Origin: Neonectria sp. B-13 | Lineage: Eukaryota; Ascomycota; Sordariomycetes; Hypocreales; Nectriaceae | Reading direction: 5' to 3' | Assembly (NCBI GenBank): GCA_002682825.1 | Contig: NOKP01000013.1 | Span: 310,001 to 374,000 of the forward strand | Length of the DNA stretch: 64,000 nt | Part shown: piece after piece, positions 22,693-35,462 of the stretch | Layout of the letters: every line of letters begins with the position of its first letter | Position numbering within the stretch: position 1 is the first letter of the stretch | Made by a program: the position numbers and the translations under genes | Notes under the pieces: generated by a model | Database searches by the model: none | What the model saw: the letters and a program-made list of their open reading frames with translations, nothing else | What the model was told of the DNA's origin: nothing

Positions 22693-25600
22693 TCCCCCCC
22701 AGCCAACCTCGCGCAAGCAGCCAGTCCCGAGCTTTAAGGCCAAACCCGGCTGCTTACGATGCCTCCTCCCCAACGAGCCGCTCCGAATACCAGCCCAGCC
22801 CAGCCGAGGCGCCGCCGACAACCGTGGGAGATGGTGTACGACCCAAGGCAGCTCAAGACTCGGCCAGCGATCCAACCTGTGATGATGAAACCCCACGACT
22901 TCTTGCTGGAGGGCGCTTTTTCAGAGACTCTCGCGCCGCTTCACGAACTCCCTCCCAGAGCCCGTTTCGTCTCGCCATGCCCAGCATGTCTCCAGGCCAG
23001 CTTGCCTTCTCTGCCCTGCACTATCTTCCGGTGCCCACCATTGTCCTCAACAACCTCAAAACCGTCGTTCTTGCCAACGAAGCCATGGGTCGCATGCTAG
23101 GCATTGTCACTGAAGACTCGGACGAGGAGGATGCGTCCGCCCTTGTTGAGCGCCTACGTGGCCAGACACTCTCCCAGGTGGGCATTGACATGCTGCAAGA
23201 CGGACGCCCTGTGTGGACCACATGGGAGTCTTTCCTGGATACCCTGGTGGAGGAAATCGGGGTCCGGGGTGCTACGAAGGACACCCAAAAGTCTCAGGCC
23301 GGCGGCGAAGCCACTCCGACCATTAGTCCCACGCCCATCTCGGAGGGACAACGGAGCTCCACCCCACGCCACACCCAGGATGCTGTCGTTGAAGTCGTCG
23401 TGGCTCGCAAGGGCATCAATAAAGCGACCTTCGGCGATCGCTACAATACAAAGGAATCCGAGTGTCAGGTCTTTGCCAAGATGATCATTACAATATGGGA
23501 GCTTGAAAATCACCAGGCTTTCTTCACCCTGACTTTTACCAGTACTGAATCGCCGTCCTCCTCATTGGCGACCACAAGGAAGTCCATTGCACGGCCGAGC
23601 ATCCTTGAAGCTGCAGAGCGCAGGTCAATAAACCACTCCAATCCAACATCCGTCTCCTCCAGCCGAGAATCCAACTCACCCTCCTTCCACAGCCCCGGCG
23701 TTGTCACCATGTCGTCCAGCCCCTTCCCTCCAATGGGACCGCCACCCGTCGTCTCGCAATCTAGCACGCCCTCGCTGCTCCAGAAAATGCTACTGATGAA
23801 AGACGCACTTCTCAACAACACTCAAATGCCCATTTTTGCGATGTGGAAGGACGGAAGCGTGACATTTCCTAACAAGGCCGCACGGCAGCTTTTCCAGAAG
23901 GACGCCCCTCTCGACGCGTCCCTCGATGGCTTTGAGCTCCTGAAGCACTGGCACATGTTTTCCGAGGACTTCTCTCGTCTGCTAGAGGTTGATGAGTATC
24001 CCATTTCCGTCCTGCTTAAAACAGAGCAGCCCTTCTCTAGCATCCGCATCGGCATGTACGACGACCAAGGGAAAAAAGTGGTGTTCGACGTCCTCGGCGA
24101 GGCGATTAGAGATGATACTACAGGCGAGTTTCTCGCCGGCGTGGTTACAGGTCGCGATGTGACCGTGATGACCAATGAGATCTCAGAAATCAAAGAGCGC
24201 GACGAGGAGCGATTCAAGCTCATTTGCGATACCATGCCTCAACTAGTATGGACCGCAACAAAGGATGGCTCGGTGGATTTCTTCAACACTCGATGGTATG
24301 GTTACACTGGCCTGGACCCCGAGCACAGCCTTGGCAGAGTCTGGGGAAATGCGTTTCATCCCGACGATATGCCTGATACGATCAGGAAATGGGAGCATTC
24401 TTTGGCGACAGGTGAACAATACGTAACCGAGTACCGATGTCAGAGTAAAGGGGGCGAATGGCGCTGGTTCCTCGGCAGGGCGCTACCTTTGCGCAACAAG
24501 GAAACTGGCGATGTTGAGAAGTGGTTTGGTAAGTTATGCACTCGCCATATTTTCCTGCTTCCAGCTGCTGATCGAGGATACACAGGCACATGTACCGATG
24601 TCCACGAAAGTATCCAAACAAAGATCAATTCCAAACGCACACGACAGCAACTACTGAGTGTCATAGCTCATTCGCACGTTACGCTCTTCACCGTCGATTC
24701 GAACCGCAACGTGACCATGCTCGAGGGTGCCCTCATTTGGAACAACACACACGAAGAAAACCATGACGGTACCAGGTGGTTCATTGGGGAGAACATGTAC
24801 ACCGTTTTCAATCGCCTTACTGCTCAACTAGCGGATGGCGAGCGCCCCGAGTTCCTGGGGCCGATCGAACACATTTTGGACGGGAAGACGACCGAGGATG
24901 TGCACGAACATGGAATTGGTAGGACAGAATGCATTCCGATATGGCTCCTTTGACCTCGAAGTTAACCGTACTCTTTAGATGATCGATGGTACCGAACTCG
25001 CTTCCTCGCCATCACAGGCAAGAAGACTCAAGAAGGCAAAATGACAAGCGAATCATGCATCGACGGTGCTATTGGTGTTATCATGGACGTTACTGAACTA
25101 AAAGTTCGGGAAGAGGCGTTGCAGAAGCAGTCGAAGGAAAAGCGAACTGCCATGGCCAACGAAGCTGCAGCAAAGGAAGCCAACAGACTCAAGAGCCAGT
25201 TCCTTGCCAACATGTCACATGAAATCCGAACGCCCATCACGGGTGTGCTTGGAATGGCCGAGTTATTGGCTGGCATGGAATTGGACGAGGAGCAACAAGA
25301 ATACGTTGAGAACATCCAGAGTTCTGCGACATCCTTGCTAACTGTCATTAACGACATCCTCGACTTTTCAAAAGTCGAGTCTGGGCGGTTGGACATCGAA
25401 GAAGTACAATTCTCGCTTTCACACATTGTCAAGGAAGTGGGAAGGATGCTGCAATTCGCTGTTGAGCGAAAGAATCTTGATTTCCAGTCCCATATTGGCG
25501 ATGACATCGAGAATGATCTTGTTGTCATGGGAGACCCCGGACGTGTGCGGCAAATCATCACGAACCTGTTGACCAACAGCATCAAATTCACAAACCAAGG

Positions 25601-26964
25601 ATACGTTAAATTCTCAGTGGTCAAAGAGAAGGAAACGGCCGAGTCGATCGAAGTCAGGTTCACGGTTGAGGACACGGGCATCGGCATTCACGATGATGTG
25701 CGGAAGAAATTGTTTCAACCATTCAGCCAAGGAGATGCCTCGACAGCAAGACGTTTCGGTGGTACCGGCCTTGGCCTCACCATCTGCAAAAACCTTCTGG
25801 ACCTTATGCGAGGACACATCACGCTGGAGGCGAATGGCAGCAGTGGAACAATTGCAACATTCTGGATTCCTTTCAATAAGCCAAATGGTCCCGCCGAAGC
25901 GGACTTGGCTCATGCCGGTGCTATTCCTAATAGACTGCAGTCCGAACTCAGCATGTCCTGTAACAGTTCAGAGTACGAGCAACTCGTCGGGCTTCCCATG
26001 TCTTCCGATATTGCCCAAGCGTCTTCATCGCTGCCTCGCCGATCCCGATCGGTCTTAACAGCGTCAAGCGCTGAGCTTGATTTGCCACCGTCAGAACGCG
26101 CCAAGATCCACATCATGGTAGTCGAGGACAAGTAAGTCACACTGGTTCAGGCTACGTTATTATCAGCTAACACATACAAGCCCCATCAACCAGAAGATCG
26201 CGACGAAGACAATCGGCAGGCTCGGCTTCCAGGTGACAGCTGCATGGAATGGCAAGGAAGCACTGGGTTATCTTGTGGGAACCTCTAAGGGCATCAACCC
26301 GAAACCCGACATCATCTTGATGGACGTTCAGATGCCGATCATCGACGGGTACAAGTGCACCCACCTCTTGAGACACCACCTCCCATTCAAAACACTGCTT
26401 CAAGACGTACCAATCGTGGCGATGACAGCATCGGCAATCCAAGGCGACCGAGAGAAGTGCACCAGGGCTGGAATGGATGATTATCTGCCCAAGCCCGTAA
26501 CAGGTTCGATTTTGGAGAAAATGCTCATCAGATGGTGTCATACGAGGCGTCGTGATACAACCCCTCCAGATCCAACAGCGTCGGACTGTTCAGAAATGAG
26601 CGAACACTGCGACAATGCCGATATTCCGCATGTCGGCATCGAAGAAGAGGATATGCCTCAAGTTGGCCAGGGCGCGGACGACTATAGTAGCCCAATCACG
26701 CCTCGACCCCTGACAACAAACGGACAGCAAAACGAACCATCTCCATTCTATTCCCCAGCCGCTGACCTGGCACCCCAGGTGAGACGGCCAGAAGGGGAGC
26801 AGGAGTTGTCCACCCATCTCCAGGAGACGAAACTTATCGACGCAGCCGGTGGACCGCCGACTTTCAGGAGCAGCAATTCATACCAGGACCGAGAGGGCGG
26901 CGACTCGTTGACCGAAGAGAATGTCAACAAGTTGAAATGTGAAAACAAACCCCCTCGCCGGTAG
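22689..26964 (+). CDS. PAS-domain hybrid sensor histidine kinase
   Basis: Two-component phosphorelay sensor that autophosphorylates on His and passes phosphate to its own receiver. Exons 22689-24528, 24586-24918, 24979-26131 and 26181-26964 give 1369 residues. After a Ser/Pro-rich N-terminus come PAS-like modules near residues 105, 375, 515 (MPQLVWTATKDGSVDFFN) and 655. The dimerisation box FLANMSHEIRTPITG carries His805. The ATPase domain shows NLLTNSIKFT, EDTGIGI and FGGTGLGL. The receiver has HIMVVEDN split by an intron, phospho-acceptor Asp1157 in ILMDVQMP, MTAS and the Lys of LPKPV. A disordered tail follows. No membrane segment is visible, so it is probably a cytoplasmic sensor; the ligand is unknown. 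I do not assign a kinase group number. The start overlaps a uORF stop. It converges on the tricalbin gene. Confidence 0.93.
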
Positions 26965-27658
26965 GCTAGCAAAGCTCCCGGAAACTCCAACAACGAACAT
27001 GGGTATCGGTTGTACATATCAGGGCATTTTTAGCTCTCACACCGGCGAACCCTTCTCCCATACGGTCTATCATGCTTCACTATTCTTGGTGAAGACCTTC
27101 TTTTTTTTATACCTTCTAAGCAACAGAAGCAAAAGCTATCATTGTCCAACAGGTCGGGCGTTGCAACGGAGGTCCCAGGGCTCTCGGCTAAAAGAGAGCA
27201 GAAACACGGAATCGAAACGAGATACAAGGGGCGGGCGGACGAAAAGGCGGGGGGTTTGGGAAGTTTGCAGCTACTTTATATCGGTTTATGTTCATATTGG
27301 AGAAACATTAGACGGTTCACTTTATGAAAGGCCCTTACGCACCGAGTACGGACAGGAAGGATTGGCTCACGACTATGCATGTAATGCGGCCGGTCAGGAA
27401 GCATGTGAAAAGCACAGAGCATGTGCAATGATGATATGGCTGGCGCGATCAATGAATGATACCATTTTGTGCCTGTCACCAACTCTTGGGTGTTTCGACT
27501 GCTGTTCTATTTCTCCATCTTCCATCTTCCATCCCCAGTGTCCATAAATATAAATAGATCATCACATCTCCGTCGTACATAGATACACGCCCCCCCACCA
27601 CACTCTGTTTTCGTGACTTGTAGACACGGCGTGTCACCTAAAAGGCTGTGGCTTGCGT
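26965..27658. other. Convergent 3' flanks
   Basis: About 700 bases between the stops of the histidine kinase (+) and tricalbin (-) genes. AT-richer, with no gene recognised. Expected to hold both transcript ends. Confidence 0.5.
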
Positions 27659-30600
27659 CTAGACCTCGGTCTCGATGCCGGGCTGCTTGGAGGAGTGGTC
27701 GAAAACGCCGGAAACGTTGTTTCCGACGCGGTCGAATTTATGCTTGATCCACTTGGCCGTGCGCGGTATCTGTCCACTCGTCAGTTCACGTTGGTTCGGT
27801 TCTCTTCGACGGCGTGCGGTCTAGAGACGGCCACTCCCGAGGGAGAAACGGGGGCCACTTGGCCAGGCGAGGCGAGGCCCAGTTGAGGCGCCATCGAGAC
27901 CCAGCCAGAGCTAGGGTCGGTTCTTAGGTGGAGTACAGGGACGGGGACGCGACAGACACAGACTGGGTAGCCACATGGTGCAACCCCTGTGCTTCATGCT
28001 GCGCTGTGCGGATGCTTCGGATCCTTCATTCACTGTCGTTATGCTTCGTACGTACCTTCCACTGCATCAGGCCCCGATGCTGTCGGTGCAGACGGCGGTC
28101 GCGCCGCTTGTAGTCGCGGATCTTATCGATGGGGCCCTGTTTGTGACTGGAGCTTCCATCAGGGATAGAGTCAGAGTCAGAGTCAGAGTCCGAGCTGGAG
28201 CTGGAACTTGAGTCGGAGTAGTTGGTGAGGGCTTGAGAGTGCGACGGGCTGCCGCCCTGGCCCGTAGAGTCCGAGTCGCTGGTTATGCCGGCCTCTTTCT
28301 GGAGGCGGACCATCTCAAGGTTATCGCGGGCCGTCTCAATCACCTCCACTATGTTGCGGAGATGTTCGTCACGGCTCGCCCAGCGGGCGTGGGCGCTTCC
28401 CTGTGGTGCCAGGTCAGCTAGGAATCCTCCCCATCCTTGGAATACTACTCACCAATCCGGACCAAAACGTCACTTTCAGCTTGATTGTGCCGAGCTTCTC
28501 TCCACACTCCTCCAGGGTGCACGCCGTGGCGCGCTTGAAGTCACCCTTCCACACCGGAAGTTCCAGTTCTGTCTGCTCGTCGTCCACCAGGTCCTTGAGC
28601 CACAGAATGCTGAAGGCTACAATATCATCGCCCAAAAAGTTCCGGTCTTTGAACGCAATGGACAAGCAGCTGCTGTACCGGTTTTGGACAGCTAGAACTA
28701 CACTCCGTCGACGCTTGGTGCTCCACACCGCCGTTGCAGAGTCACCTTCACTCTGATCTCCCTCCGATGCATACATCTTCCCAGTGCTGATGTTCGTTCG
28801 GAACTTGATTTTAGCAGACCGCCGGAGCTCCTTGGGACAGTTGGCCATGGTCGCCGTGGGTTGGACTTCGACGGTACCATCCTGCCATCCAAGCAGGTTC
28901 CGCGGTGCCTGTAGTTGAACGCTCCGCCAGACCATGGACAAGCGTATACGCCCTTGGCCGATGCCTCCTGTCAGAGGATAAAGTCCCATGATCTGGGCGT
29001 GTTCCTTGAATACATCACTGAGTGGCAGGTGGACGATACCAAGCAGGGGGTCATCCTCGTGGAGTCGAGCATCCCGGACCGTAACAAAGACCTCACACTC
29101 TCGCCAGTCGCGGACAAAGCGCTCGCAGCCGGCATTGTAGAATGGCTTGGCGTTCTGGGGCTTGGTTCGTGTCTTGAACGTTTTCCGGTGGTTGATGATG
29201 ATGGTGCAGTACGCACTTGGGTAACCATCGCCGGCCTCCTCCTCGTCGCTCGCCGCGCCGTTCTCGGCTGTGTCACGCTTGTTCAGCCGCTCGAGCTCCA
29301 GACCTGTGATGTTATGGATCTGAAGACTAAAGATTCCACTAGGATACCCGTCAGGAGGCGGCGCTGAGATGATCATGGCGTCCTGCTCCGCCTTCAGCTC
29401 CTGGGCCTTCTGCTGCTCGAACTCGCTGAGGTCGCGTTTCTTGGTGCCATTCTTGTACATTGCTTCACGGAGCTTCCGTTCACATGTATTCTCAACCTTC
29501 TCCTTCAGTTGGTCCATAGAGCGAATCTTCGGGTCGTGCGTCTGCTGGTCAAATTGACACTGCTGAATTCTCGTCTTAGAGAAGTAGCCGACGCTCCACT
29601 CCAACTTTCCAGGCATGCCATCCCCGGACTTCAGAGCCCTGAAGCCATCCTTGCGGTTCGACATTTGCCCATTGGACTCGTTATCTCTCATTAAGTCCTT
29701 CAGGCTAACTTCGATGCGTCCGAGATCATCGTCAGCCGTCATTCGATCCGAGTCCCAGAGTTGAATGCGCAATCTCTCTGCAATATTCAACTCCTGAGGT
29801 GTTACGAGCACGAAGCACGTCTCATCCCAGTATGGTTCCATTTCATTCTCAAGCACGCGCGAAGTCCACAGGACCTTTCCAAACTTTGCCCAGCCGACAG
29901 ACACGTATGGGTCCGAACTCCCGTCCTTAATAAGGGGAATGCCGGAATCACCTATCTTGAACTCATAGCCACGCTTGATGTGGACCATGAGCACGCCCAC
30001 GGCGGTCGTGTCCTTCTTGAAGTCGTCGCCGGCGAGCATGTCCTTGAGGTCCAGGGTTAGGCTTTTTGGGGCCACATACTCCGCCATGGCGGCGTCAACA
30101 GCAGACTGGACGAAGTTGCTAATGAATGGAACGTCCATGATGTTCACGGCATGTTGGCTCAGGGGTACGCAGCTAAGGCTCACCTTAGGCTGGCCCAGGA
30201 AGGTAATGGTGCAAAGTGCAAAGAAGGGCGGATCGGGAGTCAGCTGAAGACGCATCCTCATGGTCCCGATGATGCCCTGGAGATCAACCCAGACTGGAAT
30301 CTTCAAGTTGCCGGGCAGGTAAAAAGCAAGGTAGAGGTGCATGTCCTTGGTCCGCTCCTTGAGAGACTTGGAGCTTGATCGGGTTCGGTATGCAAACGCA
30401 ATCTCAAGATTGACGAAGTCACCCTCCTCGGCTTCCATTCCATCAGGAACGGCACCTTCGCTACCGCTGTCTCCTTTCTTTTGACTGTCGGCCTCAGCCT
30501 CTGATTTTTCTGCGGACTGGAGCTTTCCATCCTCTCCCACCGCCCTGGTCGCGGCACCTGTAGGGAGCCATCGAATGCCGAGGATACGGAGCGACTCGCT

Positions 30601-31662
30601 TCCCTGACCGATGTCATCGACACTGATCATGCGGACAAACTTGGGTAGAGATGCTTGCATGACATCCTCGAGGGTGTCGGCGAGACTGGTGAAGAGGTCT
30701 GGGTTGATGAGGGGCCAGACGGAGCCTAGCAAGGAGTTGAGCCACACAGTGGTCTCGCTGTCGTGGTTCTTTGACGACTTGATGGTTTGTCGTCGATGAG
30801 CGTCCCAGACTTCATCTTGAAAGATGTTCTGAACCTTGTTGGATATCCATTCCCTCGTTGAGATTATGAGAAACCAGATTGCGCCAGCACTCGCGGCAGC
30901 CAACAGAACCCAGACCGTGCTGCTCTTGAAAATTGACCCAGCCTTGATACCGGGCGGGTTATTCGTGCTCAGGAGCCGTTCGATAGTGAAGGCACCAACT
31001 ATGATGACGGAGACTCCGGCCAACCCAAATGTGACGCCTCGCTTGCTAATATTAGCAAGCTCGAGGCGTAGAGCATCGAAATCCGGGGGTGGGAACAATT
31101 CCGCCATGGCGTCATGGTGCTGTTGAAGGTCATGCTTCTCCTCACCAAGCTGCTCATCTGACTTCTTCTCAGTACTAAGCCCAGTCGCAACACGTTCTGG
31201 GGGTCCAAATGGAGAGTCGTCCAGTTTCACGTCTTTCAGCGCTTGATCGGTGAAGTCCTGGATGGTCACTGGAAGATGAGTGACGGGGTCTGTGACTTCT
31301 CGCTCCGCCCTCTCCTTGTTGCTTTTCTTGATATCTTTCCGTCTCTTTTTGGGGTCTGAAGAGCTGGGGTCGGTCTGGGAGGTATCTTTAAGGGTAGTTG
31401 ACTCGTCTTCCTCATGACTCTTGCCACTGTCATCTTTTTGAAGAGCCTCTGATCTCGCTGGGTCCACCGCACCATCTTGGCTCGACTCATGTTGCTGATT
31501 ACTGTCGTCTCCCGCTTCATCGCCGTCCAGGTTCCGGTTTAAAGCCTGTTCTTGTCTCGCTTCTCGCTCTTCTCGGTACTTGGAGATTGTGGGGATGGGA
31601 TGCCGTGCGCTGTACGGTGCGGTATACCGGCGTGCGTCGTCTGCGTCATCTTTTCCAGACAT
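27659..31662 (-). CDS. Tricalbin-like SMP/C2-domain protein (ER-plasma membrane tether)
   Basis: Membrane-contact-site lipid-transfer protein related to yeast tricalbins. Exons 31662-28453, 28400-28056 and 27769-27659 join in phase 0 to 1221 residues. The first 190 residues are charged and disordered. Two close membrane segments at about 209-230 and 249-268 form an ER hairpin. An SMP domain follows (about 290-515), including FVNLEIAFAYRT and LYLAFYLPGNL. C2 domains start near residues 545 (GVLMVHIKRGYEFK, with Asp-rich loops KDGSSDPYV and WDSDRMTADDD), 735 (GIFSLQIHNITGLE) and 930. The first C2 keeps acidic Ca-binding residues. The C-terminus has a Ser/Asp repeat and a basic tail. The last exon was found by its CAG acceptor and a conserved-looking basic WIKHKFDRVG segment. 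Confidence 0.92.
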
Positions 31663-32907
31663 GGCGGCTCAGTCGACTGACGCTAATTGATAGCTATGGG
31701 ATAGAAGGGCACGAAGCGAATGACACACAAAAAGGAAATTGTACACGCTCAACAGAGAAATTGAGGTCATTGGTAAATAAAGATGTGAGGAAGTGAGAAG
31801 ACCAGCATGAGAGCGGCTTCCAAAGCAAGGCAATGTGCAAACGCGGGATGAGGTGGCGCTACGTCATTCGTTTTGTGACATGGCACGTGCCGGCTTTTCC
31901 ATCTTGGCAGCACCATTTTGCTTGGCCGAGTCATAGAAATGTGAATCCATGAAATGGGATTCAACTGTTTTCTGGGGCAAATTCTTGGCATAAAGAATAA
32001 TCCCGGAAATTTCAGCCGGTTGGGGGCTTCAATTGTTGAAAAAAGGTCAAGGTTTTGATGTTATGGTGTGGGTTGTTGGGCGGAACTAAACGGCCGGCCA
32101 CTAGCTGAACAGCATACGAGACATGGGCGGGTAAGCTAATGGCAGAGAAGTTAGGCGCTAATTTATATCCCGAGCTGTCGTTAGATCCCCGCGTTGGAAG
32201 TTTGCCGGTTTTATTCGACTGGTGATCTGACATCAACTCACGGGATACTTGATAAGCAAGACTCAGTAGTCCTCACTCTCCTCCCCGCCTCTACTTGTTT
32301 GCCTTCTTGCTTTCTTTTGTGAAAACACAACCGGTTTGTGATTCCCGAGGCTTCACAGGTCATCACTAGGATCATAGGTGTATCGCCACAATGAATTCCG
32401 TAACGGGATAATGAACGCAAGAATACCGTGTCTCAGACCTTTACACGTGAAATTCAATCGCCATAGCTGACAAACAAAAGAGTCTATCCCATCTACTTTA
32501 TCTGGCATCGCCAAGAACAGGTCACAACGGCACAAATATTATTTTATTCGGCGTCAAATAATGAGATTGTGCGCTCTTGCAGATGAAAGCGGCACGGACG
32601 AGTCGCAAAATGAACAAGCCTCCCAACTTCGGCAAACCGATTTATCCATTTTCTCCTCATTCATGAGACATGCGAGACAGCTGCTGATCATTGGATGGAT
32701 ACATAGCTTGATCTCTTTATCCGAGTGCTCCTCCTAGCTCATCATGCATGGCTATCGATTCTATAAGTATTTCTATCCTTCGAATGGGCCATTTTAGTCA
32801 CCATAATGCAAGCTTCTATCGACAGAACTAAACAAGAAATTAATTTGGGCCTAATATTTGACCGCGTACATTTTTTCACAAACAGCATACGTCGATCGAT
32901 CAGGGCG
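31663..32907. other. Intergenic, AT-richer
   Basis: About 1.2 kb between the tricalbin start and the GH43 relic. It should hold the tricalbin promoter near 31.7 kb. Nothing else recognised; the right half looks AT-rich by eye. Confidence 0.5.
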
Positions 32908-34485
32908 ACCGATCCACTTAACCCCATTATTCCTGGGTTTGCGCCTAATCCTTCTGGTGAAGGTTGATTTTCTCGTGAATTCAGCTTTTCATACGTTTCC
33001 CGGTTTGCCCATCTACGCCTCTCGTGACCTTGTTTCCTGGAAACACGTATCTTAGTCCTCAAGCTCAACAGCGGAAACACGGAACATTTGATAATATTAC
33101 ATATTAGGTAACGCGATTAACCGGCGAGATCAGCTGAGCCTTGCTAAGTCGGATGCCAAGTTTGCAGAGCTTTCTGACAGTGCCGAGGAGGCGTTGCTTG
33201 CCACCGGCGGTTTGTATGCTCCAACTATCTTGTATCACGAGGGCACTTTGTACGTTATTTGTACAAACATCGTCCATACAGGAGGTGACAATTTGCACGA
33301 GAACTTTATTGTCACCACTGAAGATGTCTGGAACGGTCAATGGAGCGATCCAGTCTATTTCGACTTCAAAGGTATTGATCCTAGTATCTTGTTCGACGGC
33401 GACAAGGCATACATCCAGGGTCCTGCAGCCCTAAGGTCTTCCACCAGGGTCAACCTCTTTGAGATTGATCTCATGACCGGCAAGAAGCTCTCAGAAGAAC
33501 GATCAATCTGGGGAGGGACAGGGGGTGTCTACCCCGAAGGTTCACACTTGTACAAGCGTAACGGATGATACTACTTGATGATCTCAGAGGGTGGCACGCA
33601 CGAGGGTCATATGATCACCATGGTAAGATCTCGCGATATTTGGGGCTCATACAACCCTTGTCCCAACAACCGATCCTCACGGCGCGCGGCACCAGTGAGT
33701 ACATCAAGTACACTGGCCATTGCGATGTTTTTCAGGACGAAACGGGGTATTGGTGGGGTGTGTGTCTCGGAGTGCGCAAAGACGAAAGAGGACGGCTCAT
33801 TATGGCCAGAGAAGCGTTCCTGACTCGAGGGTATTGGAATGGGGATTGGCTCTCCTTCGAGCTTGTTAGGGCTCGTATCGGTAATCTCACTCCAAGGAAT
33901 GGGTTTACAGCTCTCTCAGCAGTGGATGACCTGGACTATATCTATATCAGAGACGCGAACCTCAGTAACTACGACATTGGACCTAACTCTTTGATCACCC
34001 TCACCACATCACCCTTTGATCTGTCTCATCTAGAAACATCTCCCACTTTAATTGGGAAAGGTAGCGAAAGTTACTCGGCCAAAGCAGTGTCAGCGTTCGG
34101 TGTTCCGCGAGTAATTCGCATGCTGAAAAGCTCAAGACCGGGCTTGCGTGCTACAAGGACGATCATCGCTATGTCCGGGTATTCTACGACTCCACGGATC
34201 CTGCCATCGTCCTTGAGCTGATCAACAACGCCGAAGGGATATCTCAGATCGAGCATCAAAATATTGACAATGTTCCTGTCGAATTCCACTTGCGAATCGA
34301 GTACATGAAGACAGAATATCGCTTGCTTTACAAGGTTGGAAGTGAGTCTGGTGAGATTTGGACTTGCCTTGCCGTGACGGACATATTGAACATGACGGGC
34401 CTGGATTTCGTGGACCAGTCGTTGGCATATTTGCTACAGCGATTACAAGCGATTTTAAGCTGGAGTTCCAAGGGCTCTGTTGAAT
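32908..34485 (+). pseudogene. Decayed GH43 glycosidase gene (beta-xylosidase/arabinosidase type)
   Basis: Successive fragments of a GH43 protein appear in order but in different frames. The N-terminal blade NPIIPGFAPNPS is at 32920-32955, followed in the next frame by FLVNSAFHTFPGLPIYASRD (about 32970-33030). Then come ATGGLYAPTI to YLMISEGGT, broken by an in-frame TGA at 33566-33568. A frame change near 33672 leads into GHCDVFQDETGYWWGV and the rest of the propeller. A further change between about 34060 and 34149 leads into the C-terminal beta-sandwich (YKDDHRYVRVFYDS), and another near 34412. The catalytic base Asp of the usual PDPS is Asn here. One stretch around 33046-33107 may be an intron. 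At least four frame changes and one nonsense codon make a functional enzyme very unlikely. Confidence 0.82.
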
Positions 34486-34723
34486 AGATATACAAGTGGT
34501 TTTAATCTGCGCAACCACCAAACGCACTTGCAACGGATCCATTTAATAGATGGCGTTGCATGGTCCACCCATTCCATTCTGCTTCAGCCTATCACGACTG
34601 TGACATTCAGCTGTACAATTCAAAGTTGTTACCGGTGCCTAGCAATGGCATGGGGATAGAACTTGTGACTAAAGAGTGGCAACTCATGTCTTCGTATCGC
34701 TTCTCGCCATACCCGGTCAAATT

Positions 34724-34971
34724 TAGTCCTATCACATATTACCTTGCCCAGTATGAATGGAATACTAATCCCGACAGTACAGCCTGGCCTATCGACGGAG
34801 GTTTGAAGTTGAAGACTGCAAATATCATCGACAACTCCTTCATAACCCAAAATACGCTATCTCATCGCACCCGGGGGCCGTAATCCACCATCATAATTGA
34901 GCTCGACTGTTCGGAGATTAGTGATCGCACAACAGTACCGGTGGTGAACAACGTGGTAATTGATCCAACGA
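34724..34971 (+). pseudogene. Fragment of a second GH43-type C-terminal domain
   Basis: After the first relic has ended, another frame reads YYLAQYEWNTNPD, GGLKLKTANI and NTLSHRTRGP. This resembles the start of the C-terminal beta-sandwich of GH43 beta-xylosidases (WxWNHNPD, LRLKTA, NTLTQRTFGP). The frame stops at TAA (34881-34883), then continues in the same frame with STIIIELDCSE as if the stop had replaced a Gln codon (CAA to TAA). No matching catalytic domain precedes it. Either a separate relic or a rearranged tandem copy. Assignment rests on motif memory, so confidence is moderate. Confidence 0.5.
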
Positions 34972-35462
34972 ATGGATAAAAAGCTATCGGCAAAGAGGCT
35001 GAAATAACCAGTGCAAACATATCTAGGGGTCACATGGGACATCTTTAATTTCTCAACATTCGAGCTTAGATGTTGAATCAAGGCGACAAGCCTCGACATT
35101 CGCAGGTAGAAATAATAAGCTATCGCATTTGAGTTCCCATTATTCTTGATTATTTCTCAAACGAAAGACGTCATTCTTGACTCCATGATAAGTGTTCTAT
35201 AGCTCATGTTCACAACTTTCATGTAGGGTAGTTAGTAAAACGCCTTAAAAATCGGGCTATGCGACAACAAACAATAAAACCATAAGCATTAGATTCAGGT
35301 CTCCAATCTCAACAAACTTCGAATAACGAACATTATTCTACTTAATAGACTAGCGGTGCGTAATGAGAACACACCATATTATGGAAGTTGAACAATCACT
35401 CATGCGTACCGATCTGAAATTAGACGTCAGAGCCACGATCCTCGCTCAGCGAACAAGCTAGC
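34972..35462. other. AT-rich intergenic
   Basis: About 490 bases with many stops in all frames. Nothing recognised. Confidence 0.5.

Noticed and set aside
28026..28349. Separate small Ser/Asp protein on the minus strand
   Set aside because: It is the second exon of the tricalbin-like gene: the donor before it, the acceptor at 28402-28401 and the donor after it all keep frame.
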